This document shows, piece by piece, positions 19,082 through 27,146 of a DNA stretch of 64,000 nucleotides. Under the pieces are notes generated by a model. It searched no databases. It saw only the letters and a list, made by a program, of their open reading frames with translations, and had not been told where the DNA came from. Position 1 is the first letter of the stretch. Every line of letters starts with the position of its first letter. The position numbers and the translations under genes are program-made. Origin of the DNA: Streptomyces sp. NBC_01304. Lineage in GTDB: Bacteria; Actinomycetota; Actinomycetes; Streptomycetales; Streptomycetaceae. The DNA is taken from NCBI RefSeq assembly GCF_035975855.1, contig NZ_CP109055.1, forward strand, positions 6,758,001-6,822,000, written 5' to 3'.

Positions 19082-19909
19082 ATGACGACCCAACCGCCGC
19101 CCCCCGGTGCAGGACAGCCGGAGGACGACCCGTATCTGAAGCAGCCGCCCGCCGGCAGTGGCGGCGGCTCCCCCTACGACGCGCCTCAGCCTCCGCAGGG
19201 CAACGGCGGATCCCCGTACGACCCACCGCCCGCCTCCGGAGGCAACGGCGGCGGCTACGGCGCCACACCCCCGCCCCCGCCCCCCTCCGGAGGAGACAGC
19301 GGCGGCTTCGGCGCGGCACCCCCGCCACCCCCGCCCGGCGCAGGCGGAGCCGGCGGCTACGGTGCACCGCCGCCCGGTGGCGGCAACCCGTACGGCGGCG
19401 ACCCCTACGGCGGCGGCTACGGCGGCTCCGACCCGCTCGCCGGAATGCCGCCCCTCGCCGACATCGGCAAGCGGCTCCTGGCCCGCTTCCTCGACATCCT
19501 GGTCATCGTCATCCCGATCTCGCTGCTCTCCACGCTGACCGGCAGCATCAAGGTCACCGCGGACAAGGGCGAGGACTTCGGCGACGTCGTGGCCGATGCC
19601 AACAGCGGCGGCCAGTGGCTCTGGAAGATCATCGCGCTGGCCGCGTACGTCCTCTACGACTGGCTGATGGTCCGCAAGAACGGCCAGACGCTCGGCAAGA
19701 AGTGGCTGGGCCTGCGCGTCGCGAACCTCAGCGACGGCAGCACCCCGGACTCGAGCGCGGCGCTGACCCGCGCCGCGGTCCTGCAGATCCCCGCCGTGCT
19801 CTGCTGCTGCGTCTGGTGGCTGATCCTCATCGTGCTGATCGCGTCGGACAAACCGTACCGACAAGGTCTGCACGACAAGGCGGCGAAGACCGTGGTGGTC
19901 ACCGTCTGA
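19082..19909 (+). CDS. RDD family membrane protein with Gly/Pro-rich N-terminus
   Basis: A 275-residue protein: about 120 residues of Gly/Pro-rich low-complexity sequence, then an RDD domain starting ADIGKRLLARFLDILVIVIPI with Arg and Asp in the first helix, two more hydrophobic segments (one with CCCVWWLILIVLI), and the terminal LHDKAAKTVVV pattern shared with the upstream RDD protein. The two are homologues with different tails. ATG 19082 is chosen; ATG 19064 is possible. Neither has a strong ribosome site. Separated from the first RDD gene by a repeat element, it probably has its own promoter. Confidence 0.87.
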   Translation: MTTQPPPPGAGQPEDDPYLKQPPAGSGGGSPYDAPQPPQGNGGSPYDPPPASGGNGGGYGATPPPPPPSGGDSGGFGAAPPPPPPGAGGAGGYGAPPPGGGNPYGGDPYGGGYGGSDPLAGMPPLADIGKRLLARFLDILVIVIPISLLSTLTGSIKVTADKGEDFGDVVADANSGGQWLWKIIALAAYVLYDWLMVRKNGQTLGKKWLGLRVANLSDGSTPDSSAALTRAAVLQIPAVLCCCVWWLILIVLIASDKPYRQGLHDKAAKTVVVTV

Positions 19910-19928
19910 CCCACGCCTCACCCCACGT

Positions 19929-19984
19929 ACGACAGCGTGTTGGGCGGGCCCGAGAGTCTTCGGGCCCGCCCAACACGCTGTCGT
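19929..19984. terminator. Strong bidirectional hairpin between convergent genes
   Basis: A 25-bp perfect stem (19929-19953 with 19960-19984) and a 6-base loop lie between the convergent RDD gene and small membrane protein gene. It would terminate both. Confidence 0.88.
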
Positions 19985-19990
19985 GTGACG

Positions 19991-20290
19991 TCAGTTGCGC
20001 AAGGAATGCTCGGCGGCACGCGACTCCGCGCCGGTGTGCAGGCGCTGTACCGGCACTCGCTCCTCGACCGGTTCGGGCGCGGCCAGGGGTTGTCGGGGTG
20101 CGGGCTTCGGCATGGGTACCGTCACCGCCACCAGGAGGCCGAGGCCGAGCGCGGCGAGGGTGATGACGGCGACGCCGATGCCCGTACGGGTCTGCGAGAG
20201 CAGCAGCATGGCGAGCGTGGAGAAGACCACGGTGGCCGAACCGTAGGCGAGCTGTGCGGCAGTCGGACGAGGCAGGGCGTAACCAGGCAT
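19991..20290 (-). CDS. Small membrane protein of unknown function
   Basis: A 99-residue protein with two predicted transmembrane helices (QLAYGSATVVFSTLAMLLLS and IGVAVITLAALGLGLLVAVT) and a Pro/Glu/Arg-rich cytosolic tail of about 40 residues. No family is recognised. The ATG is preceded by a weak AAGGAC. It converges on the RDD gene and is divergent from the M6 protease gene, with 390 bases between. Confidence 0.7.
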   Translation of the reverse strand: MPGYALPRPTAAQLAYGSATVVFSTLAMLLLSQTRTGIGVAVITLAALGLGLLVAVTVPMPKPAPRQPLAAPEPVEERVPVQRLHTGAESRAAEHSLRN

Positions 20291-20680
20291 GGCGGAACCG
20301 TCCTTGCATGGACAGTGGTTGCGGGGGAGTCGTTCGACTTCGCTGAGCGCGCCGTCAAGTAACTCTATTGGGCTGGATTCCCGAGTGGAACGGTTGGTAA
20401 GCGTGACCTAACCCACGGTCGCGAAGCATGGGGGGCGCACGGGTTCATTCGGCTGTCCAGTACGCGAGACGAACGCGCTGGTGCCGTTGCGTGACCTGCC
20501 TGAGGTGTCCGGATAGCGCAACACGGCCACCGCGTAACGCACTTGGGCCACACAAGTCAAGGTCTGTCTTTTCTCTGGTAACTCCGGTCGAATGTCGTCA
20601 CTTGTGACACGCGACATGGCGCGCGGAACTCATCCGACTCCTCATCCGCAGGCGCGGTCGCGGGGGAGGACTGCATCCAA
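20291..20680. promoter_or_regulatory. 390-base divergent promoter region upstream of the M6 protease
   Basis: No gene is seen. It is less GC-rich than its surroundings, consistent with promoters. A nested inverted repeat lies at 20592-20617: ATGTCG and CGACAT flank a core with GTCA-CTTG-TGAC at 20597-20608, about 64 bases before the protease start. This could be an operator for the secreted protease. Confidence 0.4.
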
Positions 20681-23104
20681 GTGACCAAAGAAACGAGCAC
20701 CAGCGGCAGACGGCGCACCGTACGCGCCGTGGCTGTGCTGGCGGCACTGGCGGCGACCGGAGCCACGGCTTCGGCGTACGCCACGGCCCAGGCCGACGAG
20801 CGGGGCCCCAACGCCCCGGTGGAACGCCGGGACCCGGCACCCGCGAAGGGCCAGGACACCGAGCACGATCTGAAGGGCCCCTTCAGCGAGAAGCAGGAGA
20901 AGCTGCGCGAGGAAGCCCTCAAACAGCTCATATCCGGCGACGCGAAGAAGACGAAGCGCGGCGCCTCCGACGTCGTCAAGCTCGACGACGGAAAGTACGT
21001 CGAGCTGGGCCGCCAGAAGACCGACAAGATCTTCACGATCCTGGTCGAGTTCGGCGACAAGGTCGACGACACGACCATGTACGACCCGGACGGTCCCGAG
21101 GGCCCCAAGCCCCCGGAGAAGAAGTACGGCGGCGCCCCCGGCCCGCTGCACAACAAGATCGCCAAGCCGGACCGCACCAACGACAACTCCACGGCCTGGC
21201 AGGCGGATTACAACCGTCAGCACTTCCAGGACCTGTACTTCTCCAAGGACAAGAAGAAAGAGTCCGTGAAGAAGTACTACGAGAAGCAGTCCTCGGGCCG
21301 CTACTCGGTCGACGGTGAGGTCTCCGACTGGGTCAAGGTCGAGGCCAACGAGGCCCGTTACGGCTCCAACTACTGCGGCGACACCAACTGCGCCAACGTC
21401 TGGGACGCCGTCCGCGACGGCACCAAGCAGTGGGCCGCCGACCAGAAGGCCGCCGGCAAGACCGACGCCGAGATCAAGGCCCAGCTCGCCAAGTACGACG
21501 AGTGGGACCGCTACGACTTCGACGCCGACGGCAACTTCAACGAGCCCGACGGCTACATCGACCACTTCCAGATCGTGCACGCGGGCGAGGACGAGTCCGC
21601 GGGCGGCGGCGTCGAGGGCACCAACGCCATCTGGGCGCACCGCTGGTACGCGTACGGCACCGACGCCGGCAAGACCGGCCCCGCCGACAACAAGGCGGGC
21701 GGCTCCCAGATCGGCGACACCGGCGTCTGGGTCGGCGACTACACGATGCAGCCGGAGAACGGCGGCCTCGGCGTCTACGCCCACGAGTACGGCCACGACC
21801 TGGGTCTGCCGGACCACTACGACACCAGCGGCGGCGGCGAGAACTCCACCGCCTTCTGGACGCTGATGTCGTCGGGCTCCTGGCTCGGCACCGGCAAGGA
21901 CCAGATCGGCAACCTGCCGGGCGACATGACCGCCTGGGACAAGCTGCAGCTGGGCTGGCTGGACTTCAAGGAGGGCGTGACCTCCAAGACGAAGTCCACG
22001 CACAAGCTGGGCCTCGCCGAGTACAACACCAAGAACGAGCAGGCCCTCGTGGTCGAGCTGCCCGCCAAGCCGGTGACGACCACCATCGCGAAGCCCGCCG
22101 AGGGCACCAAGCAGTGGTGGAGCGGCCAGGGCGACGACCTCAAGAACACCCTGACGCGCAGCGTCGACCTCACCGGCAAGTCCAAGGCGAGCCTGGACCT
22201 TTCGGCGTGGTGGGACATCGAGGAGAACTACGACTTCGCGTACGCGGAGGTCTCCACCGACGGCGGTGCCAACTACACCGCCCTCGACGGCACCGCCGAC
22301 GGCAAGCCGCTCCCGCGCGACGGCAGCGACAAGCCCGGTCTGACCGGCACTTCGGGCGCGTACAAGAAGCTCAACTTCTCCCTCGACGCGTACGCGGGCA
22401 AGAAGATCGACCTGCGCTTCCGCTACCAGACCGACGGCGGCTACTCGCTCAAGGGCCTGGCCGTCGACGCGATCAGCGTCACCGCGGACGGCGCCGCGCT
22501 GTTCACGGACGGCGCCGAGGGCGACGACAACGGCTGGACGGCGAAGGGCTTCTCGCGCATCGGTGAGTCCTTCACCAAGGACTACCCGCAGTACTACATC
22601 GCGGAGAACCGTCAGTACGTGTCGTACGACAAGACCCTCAAGGTCGGTCCGTACAACTTCGGTTGGGCCGACACGCGGGACAACTGGGTCGAGCACTTCC
22701 CGTACCAGAACGGCCTGTTGATCTGGCAGTGGGACACCTCGCAGGCGGACAACAACACGAGCCAGCACCCGGGCAAGGGTCTGCTCCTGCCGATCGACTC
22801 GCACCCGAAGGCCGAGAAGTGGACCGACGGCACGCTGATGCGCTCGCGCATCCAGTCGTACGACTCGCCCTTCAGCCGCTACCGGACCGACTCCGTCACG
22901 CTGCACAAGAACGGCGTGGCGAAGAAGATCCCCGCCCGGGCCGGCGTGCCGGTCTTCGACGACGGTCACTGGGTGTCGTACTACGACCCGTCGAACCCGC
23001 TCGCCAGCGTGAAGGTCACTGACACCAACACGCGGATCGAGATCCTGAAGGAGCCGAAGAACGGCGAAACGATCACTGTCCGAGTGGGCCCGTCCACGGA
23101 CTGA
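20681..23104 (+). CDS. Secreted M6 (immune inhibitor A-like) zinc metalloprotease
   Basis: An 807-residue exported protease. A twin-Arg-like basic start (GRRRTVRAVAVLAALAATGA) and signal peptide are followed by a charged propeptide and the catalytic domain with the zinc motif HEYGHDLGLPDHYD near residue 368 (HEXXHXXGXXD). After it lie beta-rich segments (WDIEENYDFAYAEVSTDGG) resembling the MAM/VEG domains of Bacillus InhA. Peptidase M6 members degrade host or environmental proteins extracellularly. The start is GTG 20681 with GGAGGA 11 bases upstream. It is monocistronic, closed by a hairpin at 23130. Confidence 0.94.
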   Translation: MTKETSTSGRRRTVRAVAVLAALAATGATASAYATAQADERGPNAPVERRDPAPAKGQDTEHDLKGPFSEKQEKLREEALKQLISGDAKKTKRGASDVVKLDDGKYVELGRQKTDKIFTILVEFGDKVDDTTMYDPDGPEGPKPPEKKYGGAPGPLHNKIAKPDRTNDNSTAWQADYNRQHFQDLYFSKDKKKESVKKYYEKQSSGRYSVDGEVSDWVKVEANEARYGSNYCGDTNCANVWDAVRDGTKQWAADQKAAGKTDAEIKAQLAKYDEWDRYDFDADGNFNEPDGYIDHFQIVHAGEDESAGGGVEGTNAIWAHRWYAYGTDAGKTGPADNKAGGSQIGDTGVWVGDYTMQPENGGLGVYAHEYGHDLGLPDHYDTSGGGENSTAFWTLMSSGSWLGTGKDQIGNLPGDMTAWDKLQLGWLDFKEGVTSKTKSTHKLGLAEYNTKNEQALVVELPAKPVTTTIAKPAEGTKQWWSGQGDDLKNTLTRSVDLTGKSKASLDLSAWWDIEENYDFAYAEVSTDGGANYTALDGTADGKPLPRDGSDKPGLTGTSGAYKKLNFSLDAYAGKKIDLRFRYQTDGGYSLKGLAVDAISVTADGAALFTDGAEGDDNGWTAKGFSRIGESFTKDYPQYYIAENRQYVSYDKTLKVGPYNFGWADTRDNWVEHFPYQNGLLIWQWDTSQADNNTSQHPGKGLLLPIDSHPKAEKWTDGTLMRSRIQSYDSPFSRYRTDSVTLHKNGVAKKIPARAGVPVFDDGHWVSYYDPSNPLASVKVTDTNTRIEILKEPKNGETITVRVGPSTD

Positions 23105-23129
23105 GTGACATCACCGCAGGTCAGAACGT

Positions 23130-23165
23130 GATCGGCCGCGACCCTCTAGCGGGTCGCGGCCGATC
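23130..23165 (+). terminator. Terminator after M6 protease
   Basis: A 15-bp perfect stem (23130-23144 with 23151-23165), 6-base loop, followed by GTGTTTA, 25 bases after the protease stop. Confidence 0.85.
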
Positions 23166-23227
23166 GTGTTTAGGTGCGTCCTGTGAGTTCCTTATTGACG
23201 CGACGTCTCACGGGGGTGTGATGCGGG

Positions 23228-23542
23228 ATGGCTGGAGGAGGCTTCAGCAGGCTGCCCGGTGGCAGTGTGGTGGTGGCGGTGGCTCTGCCGAGCCCGGCGG
23301 GTGAAGGGCGGCGGATACGTGTCCTGGTGCACGCGGCGAACCGTGCGCGGGCGCTGACGCGGCTACGGAATCTGGGGCTCCGGTCGGTGTACTTGCGGGG
23401 GAACAGCGAGCCCCCGACGCCGGATGAGATCACGGCGGTGCTGCACCATCCGGACGGGCTGATCTGGCGCACGGCACCGGACGACGTGGACGAACTGTGG
23501 CATCCGATTCGGGCGCTGCTGCGTCCGGCTCGTCCCGCTTGA
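23228..23542 (+). CDS. Hypothetical protein, 104 residues
   Basis: Not recognised as a known family. The protein is basic and compact (RIRVLVHAANRARALTRLRNLGLRSVYLRGN, then EITAVLHHPDGLIWR and DVDELWHPIRALLRPARPA), with no membrane segment or signal. The spacing of hydrophobic residues suggests a small alpha/beta fold. The ribosome site is weak (GGGGG about 12 bases upstream of ATG 23228). The gene sits between the protease terminator and repeat element copy B, so it is likely a single-gene unit. GC-rich third positions support that it is coding. Confidence 0.65.
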   Translation: MAGGGFSRLPGGSVVVAVALPSPAGEGRRIRVLVHAANRARALTRLRNLGLRSVYLRGNSEPPTPDEITAVLHHPDGLIWRTAPDDVDELWHPIRALLRPARPA

Positions 23543-23548
23543 TCTTTT

Positions 23549-23683
23549 CCCCACCCCGCCCCTTCCCGAAATCCTGCGGAGCTGTGTCCTCAAGCGCCGG
23601 ACGGGCTGATTCATCAGCCCGTCCGGCGCTTGAGGACAGTCTTTTCAGCCGGCGGCAGCCTTACGGGAAGGGGCGGGGAGGGG
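23549..23683. repeat. Intergenic inverted-repeat element, copy B (complete, with 25-bp hairpin)
   Basis: Twenty-base GC-rich inverted ends lie at 23549-23568 and 23664-23683. In the centre is a 25-bp perfect stem (23586-23610 with 23613-23637). It lies between convergent genes and can act as a terminator for both. Confidence 0.88.
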
Positions 23684-23688
23684 ATAAA

Positions 23689-24276
23689 TCAAACGATGGG
23701 CTTCCCGCTCAGCTCGACCCCCGCCGAACGCAGCTCCTCCAGGGCGGCCTCCGTGGTCTCCTCGGCCACCCCGGCCGTCAGGTCGAGCAGGACCTGGGTC
23801 CGGAAGCCCTCCCGGGCCGCGTCCAGCGCAGTGGCCCGCACGCAGTGGTCGGTGGCGATACCGACGACATCCACCTCGGACACCTCACGGGCCCGCAGCC
23901 ACGCCGAGAGCGTGACCCCGTTCTCGTCGACCCCCTCGAACCCGCTGTAGGCGGCCGCGTACGCCCCCTTGTCGAAGACCGCGTCGATCGCCCCGGAGGC
24001 GACCGTCGGCGCGAAGTTCGGGTGGAACCCGACCCCCTCCGTGCCCGCCACGCAGTGCGCCGGCCAGTGGTTGCGGAAGTCGGGGTTGTCCGAGAAGTGG
24101 TCACCGGGCGCCACGTGGTGGTCGCGGGTGGCGACCACGTGCTGGTAGCAGGCCCCGGCCGTCTGGCCGACCAGATCCGTGATCGCCGCAGCGACGTCCG
24201 CGCCACCCGCGACCGCGAGGCTGCCGCCCTCGCAGAAATCGTTCTGCACATCCACGACAATCAGGGCGCGGCGCAT
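23689..24276 (-). CDS. pncA: Nicotinamidase
   Basis: A 195-residue cysteine hydrolase of the isochorismatase-like fold that converts nicotinamide to nicotinate in NAD salvage. The catalytic triad is visible: Asp in IVVDVQNDFC near residue 9, Lys in FDKGAYAAAYSGFEG, and Cys in GIATDHCVRATALDA. The metal-site block DHHVAPGDHFSDNP is intact. AAGGAAC precedes ATG 24276; a longer frame reaching 24363 has no better start. It follows pncB on the same strand after 179 bases, giving the two consecutive steps of nicotinamide to nicotinate mononucleotide. Confidence 0.95.
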   Translation of the reverse strand: MRRALIVVDVQNDFCEGGSLAVAGGADVAAAITDLVGQTAGACYQHVVATRDHHVAPGDHFSDNPDFRNHWPAHCVAGTEGVGFHPNFAPTVASGAIDAVFDKGAYAAAYSGFEGVDENGVTLSAWLRAREVSEVDVVGIATDHCVRATALDAAREGFRTQVLLDLTAGVAEETTEAALEELRSAGVELSGKPIV

Positions 24277-24455
24277 GATGGGTTCCTTCAGCTGGAGAGT
24301 GCGGCGGGGGCCCGGCCTCATGACCGAGCGTAGAGACTCCAAGTGCGTTGCGGGAGAGGGCATTTGGCTGCTAAGGGACGTTGCGTTGCATGCCCGCTCA
24401 CCCGGGGTTCATGCGCACTCGGCCGGGCGTACGCCCCTGGAGGCGTACGGCGCGA

Positions 24456-25784
24456 TCACACGTACTCGGTCGGAATGACCGCTTCCCCGCGGGACAGCTG
24501 CGTCGCGGACAGCGGCAGCCGGTCGCGGGCGGCCGCATGCCGGTCGCGTACGACGTCGAGCGGTTCCCGAGCCACGATCTCGCCGCCCTTGACCAGCTCT
24601 ACGAGGAGCTGCTGGTCGGCAAGGTCCGCCGGGACCGGACCGGTGCCGATGACCTCGGCCTCGGCGTGCCCGTCGGAGCCGATGCGGCGCGCGGCCCACT
24701 TGCGGCCGCCGATCGAGGACTTGCCGCCGAGCGACTTCTTCGCGACCGCCTCGAGCGGCGCCTTCGGGTCGGCGGACTTCGCGCGGGCCACCAGCTTGTA
24801 GACCATCGAGCAGGTGGGGTGCCCGGAGCCGGTCACCAGCTGGGTGCCGACGCCGTACGCGTCCACGGGCGCGGCGGCCAGGGAGGCGATGGCGTACTCG
24901 TCGAGGTCGGAGGTGACGGTGATCTTGGTCTTGGTGGCGCCGAGGTCGTCCAGCTGCTGGCGTACCCGGTGGGCGACGAGCAGCAGGTCGCCGGAGTCGA
25001 TGCGTACGGCGCCCAGCTCGGGCCCGGCGACCTCCACGGCCATCCGGACCGCCTCGGCCACGTCGTACGTGTCCACGAGCAGCGTCGTGCCCCGGCCCAG
25101 CGAGTCGACCTGCGCCGTGAAGGCGTCCAGCTCGCTGTCGTGCAGCAGCGTGAAGGCGTGCGCCGAGGTGCCGACGGTGGGGATGTCGTAGCGGAATCCG
25201 GCCGCGAGGTCCGAGGTGGAGGTGAAGCCGCCGACGTACGCCGCACGCGAGGCGGCCACCGCGGCCAGCTCGTGCGTGCGCCGCGCGCCCATCTCGATCA
25301 GCGGCCGGTCCCCGGCGGCGGACGACATGCGCGAGGCCGCCGCGGCGATCGCCGAGTCGTGGTTGAGGATCGAGAGGATCACGGTCTCCAGGAGCACGCA
25401 CTCGGCGAAGGAGCCCTCCACCCGCAGGATCGGCGAGCCAGGGAAGTAGATCTCGCCCTCCGGGTAGCCCCAGATGTCGCCGCGGAAGCGGTAGCCGGCG
25501 AGCCATTGAAGGGTCGGCTCGTCGACGATGCGGCGCTCGCGCAGGAAGCCGATGACGTCCGCGTCGAAGCGGAAGTTCTCGACCGCGTCCAGGACCCGCC
25601 CGGTGCCCGCCACGACGCCGTACCGGCGCCCCTCGGGCAGTCTGCGGGTGAAGACCTCGAAGACCGAGCGCCGCTCGGCCGTGCCGGCCTTCAACGCTGC
25701 CTGCAGCATCGTCAGCTCGTAGTGATCCGTGAAAAGCGCCGTCGACGGGACATCCACCGGCAGCCCAAGGTCCGCAGTGTTCAT
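24456..25784 (-). CDS. pncB: Nicotinate phosphoribosyltransferase
   Basis: A 442-residue enzyme joining nicotinate and PRPP to nicotinate mononucleotide, ATP-stimulated. Family blocks include TDHYELTMLQAAL at the N-terminus, the histidine segment ILNHDSAIAAAASRM, GFTSTSDLAAGFRYDIPTVGTSAHAF and the phosphate-binding VRIDSGDL and YGVGTQLVTG. ATG 25784 is chosen for family length; its ribosome site is weak, and ATG 25805 is an alternative. It is divergent from clpS, with about 90 bases between. It pairs with pncA downstream. Confidence 0.95.
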   Translation of the reverse strand: MNTADLGLPVDVPSTALFTDHYELTMLQAALKAGTAERRSVFEVFTRRLPEGRRYGVVAGTGRVLDAVENFRFDADVIGFLRERRIVDEPTLQWLAGYRFRGDIWGYPEGEIYFPGSPILRVEGSFAECVLLETVILSILNHDSAIAAAASRMSSAAGDRPLIEMGARRTHELAAVAASRAAYVGGFTSTSDLAAGFRYDIPTVGTSAHAFTLLHDSELDAFTAQVDSLGRGTTLLVDTYDVAEAVRMAVEVAGPELGAVRIDSGDLLLVAHRVRQQLDDLGATKTKITVTSDLDEYAIASLAAAPVDAYGVGTQLVTGSGHPTCSMVYKLVARAKSADPKAPLEAVAKKSLGGKSSIGGRKWAARRIGSDGHAEAEVIGTGPVPADLADQQLLVELVKGGEIVAREPLDVVRDRHAAARDRLPLSATQLSRGEAVIPTEYV

Positions 25785-25873
25785 GGCAGGGAGCCTAGCG
25801 CACATCTCGTCACTCTGACGATTTCTAGCGCCGTCCAGGGCCGTTTGTGCGGTGCCCGCCCTCAAGTGGCAGC

Positions 25874-26200
25874 ATGGGACAGGTGAGTGTGGCTCCAGAT
25901 GTGGCTCCCGTAGAGATCGAACGCACCGAATCGGCCGAGGAGGTCTCCGTCGTTGCCGAGCCGGACGTCCCTTGGGTCACGATCGTCCACAACGACCCGG
26001 TCAACCTGATGAGCTACGTGACGTATGTCTTCCAGACCTACTTCGGCTATTCGAAGGACAAGGCGCACAAGCTGATGCTCGACGTGCACCACAAGGGCCG
26101 CGCCTGCGTCTCCAGCGGGAGCCGCGAGGAGATGGAGCGCGATGTGCAGGCCATGCACGGCTACGGCCTGTGGGCGACGTTGAGCCAGGACCGCAACTGA
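25874..26200 (+). CDS. clpS: ATP-dependent Clp protease adaptor ClpS
   Basis: About 108 residues. After a variable acidic N-terminal arm comes the ClpS core: [21 protein letters not shown], the helix [21 protein letters not shown] and the end [19 protein letters not shown]. ClpS binds proteins with N-degron residues and delivers them to ClpAP/ClpCP. The acidic and methionine pocket residues are in the conserved blocks. ATG 25874 is used; GTG 25883 would also fit. The stop overlaps the next gene's ATG by one base (TGATG), an actinobacterial clpS-DUF2017 pair. Confidence 0.95.
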   Translation: MGQVSVAPDVAPVEIERTESAEEVSVVAEPDVPWVTIVHNDPVNLMSYVTYVFQTYFGYSKDKAHKLMLDVHHKGRACVSSGSREEMERDVQAMHGYGLWATLSQDRN

Positions 26201-26790
26201 TGGCCGGACACTTCGAGCCGATCCCCGGCGGCGGCGCGGCCGTCGCCCTCGACGAGGTCGAGATCTCCATCCTGCGCTCCCTCGCGGTGCAGCTCCTGGA
26301 GCTGATCGGCCCCGGCCCCGGCGGTGAGATCTCCGACGACCCCCTCGCGGAGCTCTTCGCGGAGGGGCCGAGCGAGCCGCCGTCCGACCCGGTCCTGCAA
26401 CGCCTCTTCCCGGACGCGTACGGCGACCCGGAGGTCGTCCCGGACGACCAACTCAAGGAGTATTCCGCCGAGTTCAGGCGCTTCACGGAGAACGACCTGC
26501 GGGCCGGCAAGCGGGAGAACGCCCTCGTGGTCGTACGTTCCCTCGACGCGCTCAGCTCCGGCGGCGAGGGCGGTGCCGTCCTCAAGCTGTCGGTCGAGGA
26601 ATCCCGGCAGTGGATGGGCACGCTCAACGATCTTCGGCTCGCGGTCGCCTCCCGCCTCGATGTCATCGCCGACGAGGACACGGAGCTGCTCTACCGGCTC
26701 CCGGACTCCGACCCGCGCAAGCCGATGGTGATGGCGTACCTCTGGCTCGGCGGGCTGCAGGAGACGCTCGTCGAGACCTTGATGGCCTGA
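26200..26790 (+). CDS. DUF2017 family protein
   Basis: A 196-residue soluble protein of the actinobacterial DUF2017 family, recognised by position directly after clpS and by blocks EISILRSLAVQLLELIG, DPVLQRLFPDAYGDP, EYSAEFRRFTENDLRAGKRENA and the terminal MAYLWLGGLQETLVETL. No catalytic motif is evident. Overlap with clpS (TGATG) implies translational coupling and so a possible link to regulated proteolysis, but no function is established. Confidence 0.9.
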   Translation: MAGHFEPIPGGGAAVALDEVEISILRSLAVQLLELIGPGPGGEISDDPLAELFAEGPSEPPSDPVLQRLFPDAYGDPEVVPDDQLKEYSAEFRRFTENDLRAGKRENALVVVRSLDALSSGGEGGAVLKLSVEESRQWMGTLNDLRLAVASRLDVIADEDTELLYRLPDSDPRKPMVMAYLWLGGLQETLVETLMA

Positions 26791-27146
26791 TTCGGGACGC
26801 CGACGTCCCGGCGATCTTCGCGAGGTGTCCGCTGGGCGATGTGTTCGCTCAGCGGACGCTCAAATCCGCATAACGATCGCGTCACCAAGCGGTAGCCCTT
26901 TGGTGCCCCCAGGGACCTTTGTCCCCTTTTTCATGTGCTGTCCGCCACAAAGGTCTTGTTTCTCCCCTGTTGTGCGCGTGATAAATGTTCACGACCACCT
27001 GACGGACGCCACCCATGTTCCGGTCAGGGGCGCCCCACCGACGGATCGTCGGTAGGCACAGCTCCATCCACATCCGGGGGGATCGGGACCCGATCCGGGC
27101 GCGTACACAAGTACGGCCGGGTCGGCATGGAGAAAGGCGCACCAAC
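26791..27146. promoter_or_regulatory. 356-base intergenic region: terminator then permease promoter region
   Basis: The clpS-DUF2017 terminator is at 26827-26857. The remaining 290 bases have lower GC with short T- and A-rich tracts, consistent with promoter and leader of the amino acid permease. No riboswitch motif was recognised. Confidence 0.5.
26827..26857 (+). terminator. Terminator after clpS-DUF2017
   Basis: A 13-bp stem (26827-26839 with 26845-26857, one G-U pair) and a 5-base loop, 36 bases after the DUF2017 stop. Confidence 0.75.

Noticed and set aside
16787..19921. Very long minus-strand open frame of over 1000 codons across the SsgA-like and RDD genes
   Set aside because: It lies antisense to well-recognised genes, is Arg/Gly/Ala-rich without any domain, and is the usual shadow frame of GC-rich coding DNA.
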